Assembly (NCBI GenBank): GCA_024114885.1
Contig: CP099428.1
Coordinates: 1,178,001 to 1,242,000 of the forward strand
Origin: Septoria linicola
Taxonomy: Eukaryota; Ascomycota; Dothideomycetes; Mycosphaerellales; Mycosphaerellaceae
DNA length: 64,000 bases
Reading direction: 5' to 3'
Shown here: positions 1 to 10,135 of the stretch, one piece after another
How positions within the stretch are numbered: position 1 is the stretch's first letter
Layout: each line of letters starts with the position of its first letter
Notes under the pieces: generated by a model
Databases searched by the model: none
What the model saw: only the letters and a program-made list of their open reading frames with translations
What the model was told of the DNA's origin: nothing
Position numbers and translations under genes: made by a program

Positions 1-1827
1 CAAGTGCCCGACGTGATCCATGAGTTCCTCGAGCAGCGCAGACGTGAGCAGGAGCTTGAGCTGTTCACAAGGTTCAACGCCGGAACAGGCACAACCAGGA
101 CTTCTCCAAGACGTATTCCACGTGCTGCTCCAGGTGGCTCTCCATCCAGACGCAGGACTTCAGCTGAGCGCCTGGCCGAAGCAAATGCCAGTTCCATTCG
201 CAGGACATCAACTAGTCCTTCTCGAGCTCAGCAGGAGATTCGTCAGCCTGTCAATCAGGTGCAGCGGGGTGGTCGGCCGGACTCAAGTCGTCCTCGCGCT
301 CACACTACTGCTATTGGCGAGAGTTTCCGTCGCGCAACAGAGCAGCGACTTGGGGTGGCCAGCAGCTCGTCGATCTTCGGCACACCACGAGCGGCGAGCG
401 GAGGCATTGTTCCGTCGCTGAGCATCTACAGCTCTCCCGAGCAGCGTCGCGCAGCTGCAGCTGCTCTACACCGCAGCAACAGCCGTTCACCAGCGAAGAG
501 TGCCGGTTCAGCAGGCGCGAAGCCCACGTCGCAGGCTCGGCCGCCACCTCTCTCAGAGGATCCGCTTGAGGATCCTGACGTGTCGGAAGAGGACGATGTC
601 GAAGATCTTGATGTGCTCACGAAGGATGGCCGCAGAGCTCGCAACACCAATGCCCGACTGTACGCACGGCATCAGGCCATTGTCGAGGAAGAAGAGGACT
701 CCGACGATCTCTCGGACGATGTAGAGGAAGACGAAGTCCCCGTCGTCCGCCAATACAGACGTGCCAAGTACGGCGACAGCTCTCCAACTCCAACCTTCGG
801 TGCCTCCCGATCTCCATCAGTCTGGTCGTACGACAGCGCGTACACTTATCCAGACCGTGAGCGTGTGCAGTACGCACGCCCATTCTCCCAGCAAACAGCC
901 TACCGGCGTGAAGATGACGGTTACCGCCCTGGTCCGCCTGCACGAAGTCAGACAAAGAATGTCAGAACTGCTGGCTATGATGTCAATGAGGAGAACTGGC
1001 CTGAGCGCCCTCAAGAGTTCAAGAAGTCCAAGTTCGTTGAAGACTTCGATGCACCAAGACCAGTCTCTGCACGTAGTCCATTGTTCGGCAATGCGCCTCG
1101 TACAGACACGAATTCCACGAAGCGCAACTGGTTCGGAGGGCTGTTTGGTAGCAAGGCTCCAGCTTCTCGTGAGCCCATCTCTACCAGCAATGGTCGCGAT
1201 GGAGGCTTGTTCGGCGACAGACCTGCCACGCCAGCTCCGATCTCACCACCAGGTGGAGGTGTCTTCGACAGCACACGCAAGTCAGGTAGCAGCTTTGGCT
1301 CAAACTACGGTGCCGGTGACGGACTCGGCGACCTGGATGATGAGACCATTGAGGCTATCCGTCTCGCTCGTCGCGCCGCTGCCGGTAGAAGAGCTGATGT
1401 GAGTTCTGGTCGCCGAGGAAAGTATGGCCTGTCCTGCTTCACTTCGTCCTCATCGTCGAAGAAGGACAAAGAGAAAAACAAGTCATCCGGCTCGAGCCGT
1501 CCTGTCCCCAGCCCAGACTATGCACCTCGCTATGCCTCTGGGCGCAACAACTTTGGTGGACATGCGCAGGTCAATGGCGTCAACCGCAACATTCCGAAGC
1601 GCTCCAACGCTATTCGTGACCCTTACCGCAACGCTGGTGCGCAAGGCGTTGCTGGCGTGAGCGGTGTGCACCGTGTTCCTCGTGTCGAAACTCGTCGTGC
1701 TGGCACCGGACGCCCGCAGTACTTCGCGCCCAATCCAGAGTTGAGGCAACCAAACAAGAATCACAGACAAGTTCCAACTACCGGGCAGTGGATGTCGGGC
1801 AAGTACGGCCAAAGTCGCAGATACTGA
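1..1827 (+). CDS. Low-complexity Ser/Arg-rich protein, 5' truncated by window edge
   Basis: An open frame runs from base 1 to a TGA at 1825-1827, about 608 codons. The first in-window candidate start is GTG at base 4, which is not a normal eukaryotic start, so the gene almost certainly begins upstream of the window. I recognise no enzymatic domain. The protein is rich in Ser, Arg, Pro and Gly, with two acidic stretches in the middle (around nt 550-620 and 690-740) and a poly-Ser run followed by Lys/Glu near nt 1445-1480. This composition suggests a largely disordered, possibly scaffold or nucleic-acid-associated protein; that is inference only. A GTGAGT at nt 1398 could be a splice donor, but the frame stays open through it. 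The gene converges on SKI8, with a 277-bp gap between the two stop codons. Confidence 0.75.
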   Translation, partial: QVPDVIHEFLEQRRREQELELFTRFNAGTGTTRTSPRRIPRAAPGGSPSRRRTSAERLAEANASSIRRTSTSPSRAQQEIRQPVNQVQRGGRPDSSRPRAHTTAIGESFRRATEQRLGVASSSSIFGTPRAASGGIVPSLSIYSSPEQRRAAAAALHRSNSRSPAKSAGSAGAKPTSQARPPPLSEDPLEDPDVSEEDDVEDLDVLTKDGRRARNTNARLYARHQAIVEEEEDSDDLSDDVEEDEVPVVRQYRRAKYGDSSPTPTFGASRSPSVWSYDSAYTYPDRERVQYARPFSQQTAYRREDDGYRPGPPARSQTKNVRTAGYDVNEENWPERPQEFKKSKFVEDFDAPRPVSARSPLFGNAPRTDTNSTKRNWFGGLFGSKAPASREPISTSNGRDGGLFGDRPATPAPISPPGGGVFDSTRKSGSSFGSNYGAGDGLGDLDDETIEAIRLARRAAAGRRADVSSGRRGKYGLSCFTSSSSSKKDKEKNKSSGSSRPVPSPDYAPRYASGRNNFGGHAQVNGVNRNIPKRSNAIRDPYRNAGAQGVAGVSGVHRVPRVETRRAGTGRPQYFAPNPELRQPNKNHRQVPTTGQWMSGKYGQSRRY

Positions 1828-2104
1828 TCGGCAGATGTGGCGAGGCTGTTGATGGTTTTGTAGATTGCTCTAGAGACTGAGTGATGAGTTCGAGGGTATG
1901 TGATGACGGCGGATCTCCTGTATGTAATGGTTCGGTAATAGTATTCCGTGTCTTCTATGTCGCTTTTGCTCTAGCAAACATTAGCATTAAGCCATGGGTA
2001 TCGTCTTACGCGTGAGCTCGCCATCCTGTTCGTCCACCTTGTACGCCTTCCGATGCTGTTAGCCTCTCCACCTTTTCATGCATGCTTCGGCACGCCCCCG
2101 CTCC

Positions 2105-3137
2105 TCAAGTCCCGCTCGCCTCTCTGTAGAAAGCTAAACTCTTGCCCGCACCAGCCGCAACGAAGACTTCGTTCCTCGCTTGAGGGCCATGCCACAGCCA
2201 CTTGACGCTCCAGACACACTTCTCACTCTCCGTCTGCGTAGCCACGCATTCTCTCCTCTCCACTGACCAGACTTTGACTTTTCCATCATATCCACCACTG
2301 AGCAGGTACTCTCCTGACCAGTTCCAGTCTAATGACATGATCCAGCTTGCGTGACCTGTCAGATTGGCAACCTGCTCTCCCGATTGCGTGTCGTAGAGAG
2401 CAATGACGCGCGAGTCGCCTGCTGCGGCCAGGTATCGGTTCGCTGGAGAGAAGCTCACGCTACGAACAGGCTTGATGAGACCGGAAAGAGAGTGTGCAAG
2501 ACGTTTGGTGGAGTTGTTGAAGATGTAGATGCTGCCGTTCTGGTGTCCTGTCGCCGTCATCTCGCCGTTGGGCGAAATGGAGACGGACATGGCGAAGGAG
2601 CCTTTCGTTTCATATTGCGTGAACTTCTCGAGTGTCGTCGTGTCGTAGACGTTGACGCGGCCATCCGAAGTCGTGATGGCGAGGTACTGCCCGTTCTCGT
2701 TCAGAGCTGGCGCCCAGTGCTGACCAGCTGCATTCTTCTTCTCTGCGACAATCTCGCCTTTCTCCCTCCATTGCCCGTCCTCTTCATTGAAGCCCCACAC
2801 CTTCACTTCTCCGCCGAAGCCGACAGATGCAGCGACTTTCCCATCCAAACTGGCACAGATATGATGGCACCCCACTTTGTGCACTTTCTCCAGCGTTTGG
2901 GCCAGAGGATATGGATTTTCGTCTTCGGTGCTGTCGGCGTGGATCGTCTGGCCTTTGGTGCTGTAGACCTTGATGCTCGACGATCCCGATGCAGTCAGAA
3001 GATGCGAGGGCGTGACGGCGAGCGAGAAGATGTCGGTGGGATGCGCGTCGGCGAGACTGATCGTTTGGAGGTATTGCTTCGACTGCAAAGAGATGTTAGA
3101 CTGTCACTTACCTTTCTTCGGACAATTACCATACCAT
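2105..3137 (-). CDS. ski8: Ski8/Rec14-type WD40 protein (Ski complex subunit)
   Basis: WD40 beta-propeller of 326 residues after splicing, with repeats recognisable by GH...WD-like dipeptides (for example TGHASWIMSLDWN and GGYDGKVKVWS). It matches Ski8, the WD subunit of the Ski2-Ski3-Ski8 complex that feeds mRNA to the cytoplasmic exosome. In yeasts and filamentous fungi the same protein also serves meiotic recombination (Rec14/Ski8). The start was decided by splicing. The coding exon 2105-3082 opens in mid-protein, and a 52-nt intron (3083-3134, donor GTATGG, branch TCTAAC, acceptor TTTGCAG) joins it to a lone ATG at 3135-3137. This gives MSKQYL..., the expected N-terminus. An alternative 29-nt intron (3083-3111) with an upstream ATG at 3130-3132 is too short to be likely. 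The gene is tail-to-tail with the first gene and read in the same direction as the CTD-like gene. Confidence 0.9.
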
Positions 3138-3395
3138 GATTGCGGAAAGCAACAATCCTTGCCACAAAATGCGCAATGGCTGTTGTTGTAGACCGGAATG
3201 AAATGTCAAGGTGGGATGGAAAGACGATGTCATTCACTTCACGTCACTTCCGCGCTGTCACATGCTCCGGAACTTTGGGGTGTGGACAACAACAGAGTAC
3301 ATAACATATCGAGATACCTAAATCACACAAGCATTACACATTATTCACATCTCATTCTTTCGAGCTCGTCGTGCACCCGTACTATCGCAATTCGA

Positions 3396-5549
3396 TCAAA
3401 ACCTTGTCTGGCTCCTCGTGTTCCTCGCCGGTGGCCCGCTGTTCTGCCTCCTCTTCCTCGGTGGCTGCTCTTCCTCATCATCACTAGATTCATTGAGTGT
3501 CTCTTCTCCTCCCTTATACTCTCCATCGCTGCGCTCCTCGAATAACACATTCTCCTCGTCGGCGCTGAAGTCGGGAGATTCAACGCCCTCCTCATCATCG
3601 CTGAACCCCTCGAACAATGCCTCTCCTACGTCGCCGTCGTCACCACTACTGAAACCTGCAATAAGCTCTTCCTCGGCACAATCATCATCATGGCCATCGT
3701 CTGTGGCCGACTCGACAGTAGCATGCCTGTCAACTTGGGCTTGCCCACGGTGTGCTGTGCTGAAAGGTCTGCTGGGCGCATAACTTCCGGAGGAAGCGAA
3801 CAGACCGCCGTCGCCATTCTCGAAGAGGGGCCGACCAAGGTCTAGTTCTCCAGCGTAGTATTGAGATTTGGGCTGATGTGGTGGCACAGCTGAACGAGGC
3901 CCTATCTCGCCTCCTATGCGGCTTCTTTGGGATGCGACGTTCCTTGCTGCATGTAGTCTGAGCTCATTTGCATAGTTTGCAGGTCTACGGGCGGTAAAAG
4001 CTGACTTTAAGTGTCCTGCTTCGCGGTGAGGCTGGATCCCAGTGTAGGTTGGCGCCCTTGGAGCATAGGCTGGTGATGTAGCAGCATATGCTGGTGATGT
4101 GGGACTGTAGGTGGGCGATATCGGACACCAGCCAAGTCCAGGCGATGTTGGACTGTACCCCACAGGCAAGCCAGATCTGTAGTCAATGTCCTGTTCGCGC
4201 TGAGTAGTACGTGGAAGCGATCGTCCGGCTTGCACTGGCGATGGCGGCTCATCGTCTGTATCAAGCAAGTCCTCGCCATCGTCAGTGTCCACGCGGGAAC
4301 CAATCTTTGCGCGGCGATTTCCGCCATCAGCATCACCCATTGGTTCATCTTCCTCAGACTCATCAGCAAAGCGCTGAACATTGAGACTGTAGTCTGGGTA
4401 GAGGCCAGGCATTACTGTCTCGCCCTCAGCCTCCCACTGAGAAAGCTGCTCAGGTGTCATGAAAGACGGATGAAGGACCCCTCCAAAGATGCCGTTTCCA
4501 TAGACACGTCCATCTTCATCTCTGCCAGGGAATGGAGGCCAAGTTCTTGTGCGGCGCTGGGTGTCGAGGACAGACTGATCCCGAGCGGAAGGTGCATCAC
4601 GCCAACGAAGTGGCGGAGGAGCGGCTAGGCGCTGGAGGTTGCCGTTGAGGGTAGCTGCGCGGAATCTGCTAGGACCGGGAGCAGTGTGATTGATTCTGTT
4701 GCTGCTTCCGAAGCCGGGATGGAAGTCTGATGAGCCAGATTCGGCTCTAGTGGGAGGAGCTCGAGTGTCGAATCTGAAGCCAGGGTGCAGAGGTGGAGAG
4801 TCATTTTCACGTCGAATCGGAGCATCGTTCACTCCTGGTTGTACGCCGATGCGTAGTACACGAGGAAGACTTGGCGTACGTGGGGCACTTCTCCGTCGTT
4901 GTGCGTTGTATCGTGGGAGAGATGGGGTGCGGTCAGGCTGTCGGACTCTGGCGGAGCCTCTGGTTTCATTGCTACGTCCAGGTCGTCCTCCAGAGCGGCG
5001 TCGAGACGGTCGGGGAGTGACATGACCTCGCTGACCACTGCCGTGTCGACTTCGTATGGGACTATACGGAGGTGGTGGGCCGTCATCATATGCGGGCACG
5101 GCATCGAAATCCGCATCCGCCATGTTGACGAGCTGGCGAACCGTATCATCGTTTTGATAAATTCGCACGATTTGTTCAGGAAGGTACCCAGTCATTCTGG
5201 ACAGCCATGCATTATGCAGTGGATCGAACCACATGGGTCGTCCATCCGCATTCAAAGGCTCACGATCGGCGTCGTAATAGGCCTGTACTTCGTCTTGCTG
5301 TGGAACAGGTGATCGAGTGGCCGGTTGTCGAACTATTGGCGCTCGCAGGTTCAGAGCCTGCGCAATGTGACCCATGAAATGGGTGCGTACGGCAGCTCTC
5401 AGGCGGCTTCTGTTTGGCGGATTCTCGCTCAATTCCACGAAGATGGCGCGCGCTGCGGCAATAATGAGCTCATTGTGGGATTGGTACAGTCGAAGCCGAT
5501 CACTCGGTACGAAGCCAGGAGTCAAGATGTCCTGCCCGTTACTCGCCAT
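3396..5549 (-). CDS. Disordered protein with RNA polymerase II CTD-like heptads
   Basis: Single-exon reading frame of 717 residues from an ATG at 5547-5549 in good context (GCCATGG). The open frame continues 31 codons further upstream to 5642, but that extension is Cys-rich, looks unconserved and is probably 5' UTR. An N-terminal region of about 90 residues, rich in Leu and Ala, may be folded. The rest is Pro/Arg/Ser-rich and ends in a strongly acidic Glu/Asp tail followed by a basic KRRQ-type patch. At 4044-4157 there are about five near-tandem heptads of the YSPTSPx type (YSPTSPG, YSPTSPA, YAATSPA, YAPRAPT), the hallmark repeat of the Rpb1 C-terminal domain. No polymerase domain is present, so this is not RPB1. 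Whether the heptads bind CTD-reading factors is inference. No family recognised. Confidence 0.7.
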   Translation of the reverse strand: MASNGQDILTPGFVPSDRLRLYQSHNELIIAAARAIFVELSENPPNRSRLRAAVRTHFMGHIAQALNLRAPIVRQPATRSPVPQQDEVQAYYDADREPLNADGRPMWFDPLHNAWLSRMTGYLPEQIVRIYQNDDTVRQLVNMADADFDAVPAYDDGPPPPYSPIRSRHGSGQRGHVTPRPSRRRSGGRPGRSNETRGSARVRQPDRTPSLPRYNAQRRRSAPRTPSLPRVLRIGVQPGVNDAPIRRENDSPPLHPGFRFDTRAPPTRAESGSSDFHPGFGSSNRINHTAPGPSRFRAATLNGNLQRLAAPPPLRWRDAPSARDQSVLDTQRRTRTWPPFPGRDEDGRVYGNGIFGGVLHPSFMTPEQLSQWEAEGETVMPGLYPDYSLNVQRFADESEEDEPMGDADGGNRRAKIGSRVDTDDGEDLLDTDDEPPSPVQAGRSLPRTTQREQDIDYRSGLPVGYSPTSPGLGWCPISPTYSPTSPAYAATSPAYAPRAPTYTGIQPHREAGHLKSAFTARRPANYANELRLHAARNVASQRSRIGGEIGPRSAVPPHQPKSQYYAGELDLGRPLFENGDGGLFASSGSYAPSRPFSTAHRGQAQVDRHATVESATDDGHDDDCAEEELIAGFSSGDDGDVGEALFEGFSDDEEGVESPDFSADEENVLFEERSDGEYKGGEETLNESSDDEEEQPPRKRRQNSGPPARNTRSQTRF

Positions 5550-5871
5550 GGCGACGTGTTCGATCACTGCTTGGTGGTGAAGTGTGTCGCTCTCTCGGAT
5601 CAGAGCTGAACAAGAAGGGCAGAATCCGCAGACGAGGAACATGGCCCCAACTCACCTTCTTTCGAGGCCGTCCGGATGCGGAAGTGCGAATCATCCTTTG
5701 TCGTGCTCATCTTAGACCAGATGATCTCGCCGTGGTGGCAGCTGTTGTGCCATCATTGTTAATTTCTTTTTACATACCAATCCGGCGATCTTGTACAGTG
5801 CTTCTTGCTGAAGAAGTCTTTACCCATGCAACGCCTGCGCTATGCTGTTCTCGAATCTTGAAAGGCCGTCC
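5550..5871. other. Intergenic: promoter of CTD-like gene, 3' end of bL32m
   Basis: 322 bp holding the 5' flank of the CTD-like gene and the 3' flank of the ribosomal protein gene. I see no further gene. Confidence 0.5.
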
Positions 5872-6441
5872 TTACGCTTTGGCGTCTTCTTTTTTTTCGT
5901 CATACAGCTCGTCCCACTTGAAAGGCTTCTTGCCTCTCGCTACTCGCTCTTCATTCAGTTCCTCGAATTTCTTTGATTCTTCTGCCTCGACTTCCTGCTT
6001 CGACTTGAAGCCATTTGCAAACCATTGTTTGATGCCTGCATTTAGATTAGCTGCCAGTCCCTTTCTACACTCGCCAATGCACTCACTGTTGACGCAATAT
6101 GGACACAACACGTGCGCTCGTTTCGTTCTCCCACACGCGCTGCACTTGTTCAATGCCGTGACGTCTTTCAATGCTTTGCCGGCCATCTGACGGTGCCGCT
6201 TCTTCATGTGACTTGTCTTCTTCTTGGGCACTGCCTTCAACACTCCGTCCCATATTTGCTCGAGTAGTGATGGAATTGGCACAAGCACGGCAGGCAGCAG
6301 ACTTGCAGCTGCTCGTAATTGCTGGATTTGGTGTAAAAGAGGTATGCGTCGCACTGTCTGTTCCTGTGGCAAAAGTCGCGCGCGCACAACAGGCAGAAAC
6401 GCCGAAAGGAGGGAGCTCGACGGGACGCGTATCGAGGCCAT
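5872..6441 (-). CDS. mrpl32: Mitochondrial ribosomal protein bL32m
   Basis: 189-residue single-exon protein. Residues about 65-125 are the bacterial-type L32 core: WDGVLKAVPKKKTSHMKKR, then a zinc ribbon with Cys100-x2-Cys103 and Cys113-x2-Cys116. The first 60 or so residues are Arg/Ser/Leu-rich and nearly free of acidic residues, as expected for a mitochondrial presequence. In yeast this protein is matured by the m-AAA protease before joining the large mitoribosomal subunit. The C-terminal extension of about 60 residues, rich in Lys and Glu, is usual for fungal orthologues. The gene diverges from the septin gene. Confidence 0.95.
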   Translation of the reverse strand: MASIRVPSSSLLSAFLPVVRARLLPQEQTVRRIPLLHQIQQLRAAASLLPAVLVPIPSLLEQIWDGVLKAVPKKKTSHMKKRHRQMAGKALKDVTALNKCSACGRTKRAHVLCPYCVNSECIGECRKGLAANLNAGIKQWFANGFKSKQEVEAEESKKFEELNEERVARGKKPFKWDELYDEKKEDAKA

Positions 6442-6793
6442 GTTGGATTGTGTAGTTTGTGCTGTTGCTCGTGATGTCTCCCAACTAGCGACAATCTATC
6501 ACGCAGCATGTCCGTCGGAAGTGATCTGCAATTGGCGGCGGCTCTCTGGAAATTGCGGCTCTTTCCTCGCGTTGTGATTGGGTGTGGTGGCTTCCCCTGA
6601 ACCCTTGAGCTTGTACGTTGGCCGCACTTTCTCCAGTCTCCAGCAACTCGCAGCAGCAGGAGCAGGAGCAACTCCAACCACACACCACTTCCAACACTTC
6701 ATCCCTACTAATTGCTCGTCGCTCGCTGAACCTCTACCTCGACACTTCCACCACCAACACCTCCACCAGACTACTCGAAAACGGTCCGCGACA
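6442..6793. promoter_or_regulatory. Divergent promoter, bL32m / septin
   Basis: 352 bp between two start codons facing away from each other. It must hold both promoters and 5' UTRs. CT- and CAG-rich stretches near 6640-6780 precede the septin start. No TATA box is obvious. Confidence 0.5.
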
Positions 6794-7996
6794 ATGGCGG
6801 CGGCAGCAGTGAACGCGCAGCCACCGCAAAGTGTCTTCCCCAAGAGCCACGTTGGTTTCGACAGCATCACCACCCAGATTGAGAAGAAGCTGCTCAAGCG
6901 CGGTTTCCAGTTCAATGTCATCTGTGTCGGTATGTCGAGACTCTTCAATGCGACAGAATCACCAAAGGGCATATCTGTCTGCTCGTTGATAAAGTCCCAG
7001 CCAGCCATTGGAACATGAAACACTAACGCAGCATTGCGCGAACAGGACAAACTGGACTCGGCAAGTCAACGCTGATCAACACCATCTTCGCATCGCATCT
7101 CGTCGACAGCAAGGGTCGTTTGACACCCAACGAGCCCATCCGCCAGACCACCGAAATCCACCCAGTCGCACATGTCATTGAGGAGAACGGCGTGCGCCTG
7201 CGCCTGAACATTGTCGACACTCCTGGATACGGCGATCTTGTCAACAACGACCGCTGCTGGGACCCTATCGTCAAGTACATCAAGGACCAGCACAGCGCAT
7301 ACCTGCGAAAGGAGTTGACCGCTCAGCGCGAGCGATACATCCAGGACACCCGCATCCACTGCTGCTTGTACTTCATCGCACCTACTGGCCACGCTCTGAA
7401 GCCAATCGATATTGTGGTGCTCAAGAAGCTGAGCGAGACCGTCAACGTCGTTCCTGTCATCGCCAAGGCTGATAGTCTCACCTTGGAGGAGAGGCAGCTG
7501 TTCAAGGACCGCATCAAGGAGGAGTTTGCGTTCCACAACATTCGCATGTACCCCTACGAGAATGAGGAGTACGATTCGGAAGAGGCGGCAATGAACTCTC
7601 AGATCAAGGTACGCACATGTCTCGCACTCCAGCCGGAGTCGAATACTAACACGTCCTCAGTCGATCATCCCATTCGCAGTCGTCGGTAGCGAGCGCAACA
7701 TCAACGTTAACGGCAAGACTGTTCGTGGTCGCCAGAACCGCTGGGGAACCATCAATGTCGAGGACGAGAAGCACTGCGAATTCGTCTACCTCCGCGATTT
7801 CCTCACCCGCACTCACCTTCAGGATCTGATCGAGACCACATCTCAAATCCACTACGAGTCCTTCCGTGCCAAGCAACTTCTCGCACTCAAGGAGAGCTCT
7901 GCACAGGTGCACGGTGGCGGCAGCCGACCCATCTCTCCATCGGCCGACCGCGAGCTTAGCAGGCAAAGCCAGCGCATGACCATGAATGGGTACTAG
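6794..7996 (+). CDS. cdc10: Septin, Cdc10 / AspD group
   Basis: Three exons: 6794-6929, 7046-7608 and 7661-7996. Introns are 116 and 52 nt (GTATGT...CAG and GTACGC...CAG), and the product is 344 residues. Walker A GQTGLGKS lies at residues 46-53, where intron 1 splits its first Gly codon. The G3 motif DTPG is at 103-106, and the septin-unique element VVGSE begins exon 3. It ends soon after IHYESFRAKQLLALKE without a C-terminal coiled coil, which places it in the short Cdc10 class rather than Cdc3, Cdc11 or Cdc12. Septins of this class polymerise into hetero-oligomeric filaments at the cell cortex and septation sites. The exon lengths sum to a whole number of codons. Confidence 0.95.
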
Positions 7997-8827
7997 ATAT
8001 TTGCTCCCTCCATCGACACACTTGATACCCAGCATTTGGAGCATCTACTATCTACTCGACTTCATGACATGTGGCATCTATGACTTTGCTTGCTGACATG
8101 GCGCTCAAGACCGCAGCCCATGGTGAAGGCAAGACCACCAATCGACGCTCCTGTCTCAGCACCACCTCTCTCTCACGCAGGGCCACCTCCGAACGCCATT
8201 GGAGCGCACAATACGCCAAATCACACCCGCGGACCTGCCAGCCAAGGCTAGACTTCTGATGCTGTCAAGTTCGCGGATTATTGAGTGGGTTTTCTTTCGT
8301 GTCTGTACTAGGGATCGTGAGAAGTTTGATATGGCCAGCAAGAGCCGCAGAATGGCACGGAACGGCAGCTGTGATTTCACTGATACCAACAACTGCGAGC
8401 ATATCTCTTTTGTTGTGACTAAAGTCTTGATTGAAAAGCGCGGAGTATGCATGGGTGTAATAGCTTTGGTTTGGTAGTCTCAGATGAAAATTGAGAGAAG
8501 TTGTCCTCCAGCCCCCACTTCACCAGGCTACAGTGCACAACGAACTGTGAAACAGGTCGACGCGGACTGCCATGGGCAGGGCGCTTTCTGTCACAATGCG
8601 GTTCAAGGCGCGAACAAGACCATGCAAACCCCATCACTGGTATTCAGGCAACGCTTGGCGGATTCACTGGCTGTTCCAGTCACAATAATGTATCACCATT
8701 CCATTCACTAGACAGATGCGACACAGTATCCATGTCTACATAAACCACGGACCGCAAGGCTAAAGCACGAATCGTTGTATCACTCATCTCTTCGCCTTCA
8801 CGACTCCATCTGCTTCGAGACGCCAAC
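7997..8827. other. Intergenic, 831 bp
   Basis: Septin 3' flank and the upstream region of the F-box-like gene. Only short open frames without coding character were seen. Confidence 0.4.
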
Positions 8828-9655
8828 ATGGGGCCCTCAGAGAACCACCTGGCTAGACTGCCTCCAAAAAGCATTGCTGCTCGTCACTTGCAGCACTCCG
8901 AACTCATGGCAGATCGCACATACCCCCGGGAGATACGCTGTGCCAAGCCATCTCTACATTTTGCAGCTACTCTCCACTTCATCGATGGAGTCTCGGAGGC
9001 CCTGGCTCCCCTCATTGACACACGGAGAGACACTCTCGGTCACGTTATGCCCGATCGGGGGTTCAATCCTTTCAGAAAAGAATTTCTATGGGCTGCGCCA
9101 GAGACTACGGTCAAACTGCTTGCCAGCTTGATTGTGGACACACCAGCGAAGTCGAGTTTTCTCGATCTACCGCCGGAACTAAGGGTCAAGATCTATGAGT
9201 TCGTCGTTGCGGACCAGTGGCAGAGCAATTTATCTTTGCCAGCTGTTTATATCCCCATTCGTGACCGGCGACAAAGGGAAATTTTTACCAAACTGACTTT
9301 TGGGTCTGGATTCGAACAGCCCTGGTCGGAACTGATCATCAAGCCGGAGAGGCTTGAGCCAGTGATATTGCGTGCTTGCAAATTGACGCGCAAGGAAGCC
9401 ATGAGCGTGTATCAGGATCTGCTGATCGAAAAGCGAGGGCCCACCCCAGTCTGTGGATGCCATGCTTGTCTTGCATTGAATCTTCCAGCAGGCGAGACTG
9501 AGTCGCCATTTGTGGGTGGCACGCGAATCAACGACTTTCTCCACGATTTCTGGGTTCCCGAATCTTTGCTCTGGGCAGAGTATGAACGACAGAAACGGGA
9601 CAGTGCTCGGGATGAATTGGAGAGGCTGAGGCGGCATGGACTGGACAAGTTGTGA
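8828..9655 (+). CDS. F-box-like fungal protein
   Basis: 275-residue single-exon protein starting at AACATGG. Residues 111-127 read FLDLPPELRVKIYEFVV, the short F-box-like/2EXR motif common in filamentous ascomycete lineage-expanded proteins. Nearer the C-terminus a CGCHACLAL cluster could bind metal, and the end is charged and helical (ERQKRDSARDELERLRR). Proteins with this motif are usually of unknown role, and some act as Skp1-binding adaptors. Coupling to ubiquitin ligase here is inference. The gene converges with the BTB pair. Confidence 0.7.
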   Translation: MGPSENHLARLPPKSIAARHLQHSELMADRTYPREIRCAKPSLHFAATLHFIDGVSEALAPLIDTRRDTLGHVMPDRGFNPFRKEFLWAAPETTVKLLASLIVDTPAKSSFLDLPPELRVKIYEFVVADQWQSNLSLPAVYIPIRDRRQREIFTKLTFGSGFEQPWSELIIKPERLEPVILRACKLTRKEAMSVYQDLLIEKRGPTPVCGCHACLALNLPAGETESPFVGGTRINDFLHDFWVPESLLWAEYERQKRDSARDELERLRRHGLDKL

Positions 9656-10135
9656 ACGGACTATAGGACGGCGTACGCGTGGTCGCGACTTATTGGTGCT
9701 CGCAATACTTGTGCCATGTTAGTCTTCGAGACTATGTATTGTAGCGCTCCCACCATCACCTATGGGCCTTGAGGAAATCCCTGACCAGAACATGCATGCA
9801 GCTGCAGGATGCTTTCCGGGGTGAACAGAATGCAAAAGAAGACATCGAATGAGATGAAATGAAATGGGAAACAGAAAAGGTGGCACGAGTGATAGAGAGT
9901 TAAGCGAGTCCGCCTTTATTGAATACATGATTTGGCGACATCCTTGAGCGAAAGACATGTCCAGCATGTCAGAGCTCACTTTTCCAACCTACCGATACAG
10001 ATTACTCATTGCTGGAAATCGAACTAAGCAAACATGAACGCCAGTAATGCCAGAACGACGAGACTGTCCTTTACTTGAGGACCATCAGACACGGGAATCG
10101 AGAGCAAGGCACATAAGCGCAGATGTTGCTTACTC
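9656..10135. other. Intergenic between convergent genes, 480 bp
   Basis: The 3' flanks of the F-box-like gene and BTB-1. Around 9955-9978 a block ACATGTCCAGCATG...AGCTCAC recurs downstream of BTB-2 (11857-11882). It is a remnant of the duplication that produced the BTB pair. Confidence 0.5.

Noticed and set aside
2995..3237. A start for SKI8 at 3130-3132 with a 29-nt intron
   Set aside because: The intron would be below the usual fungal minimum. The 52-nt alternative has a branch site and gives the expected MSKQYL start.
5550..5642. 31-codon N-terminal extension of the CTD-like protein
   Set aside because: Cys/His-rich, unlike the rest. The downstream ATG has a better context.
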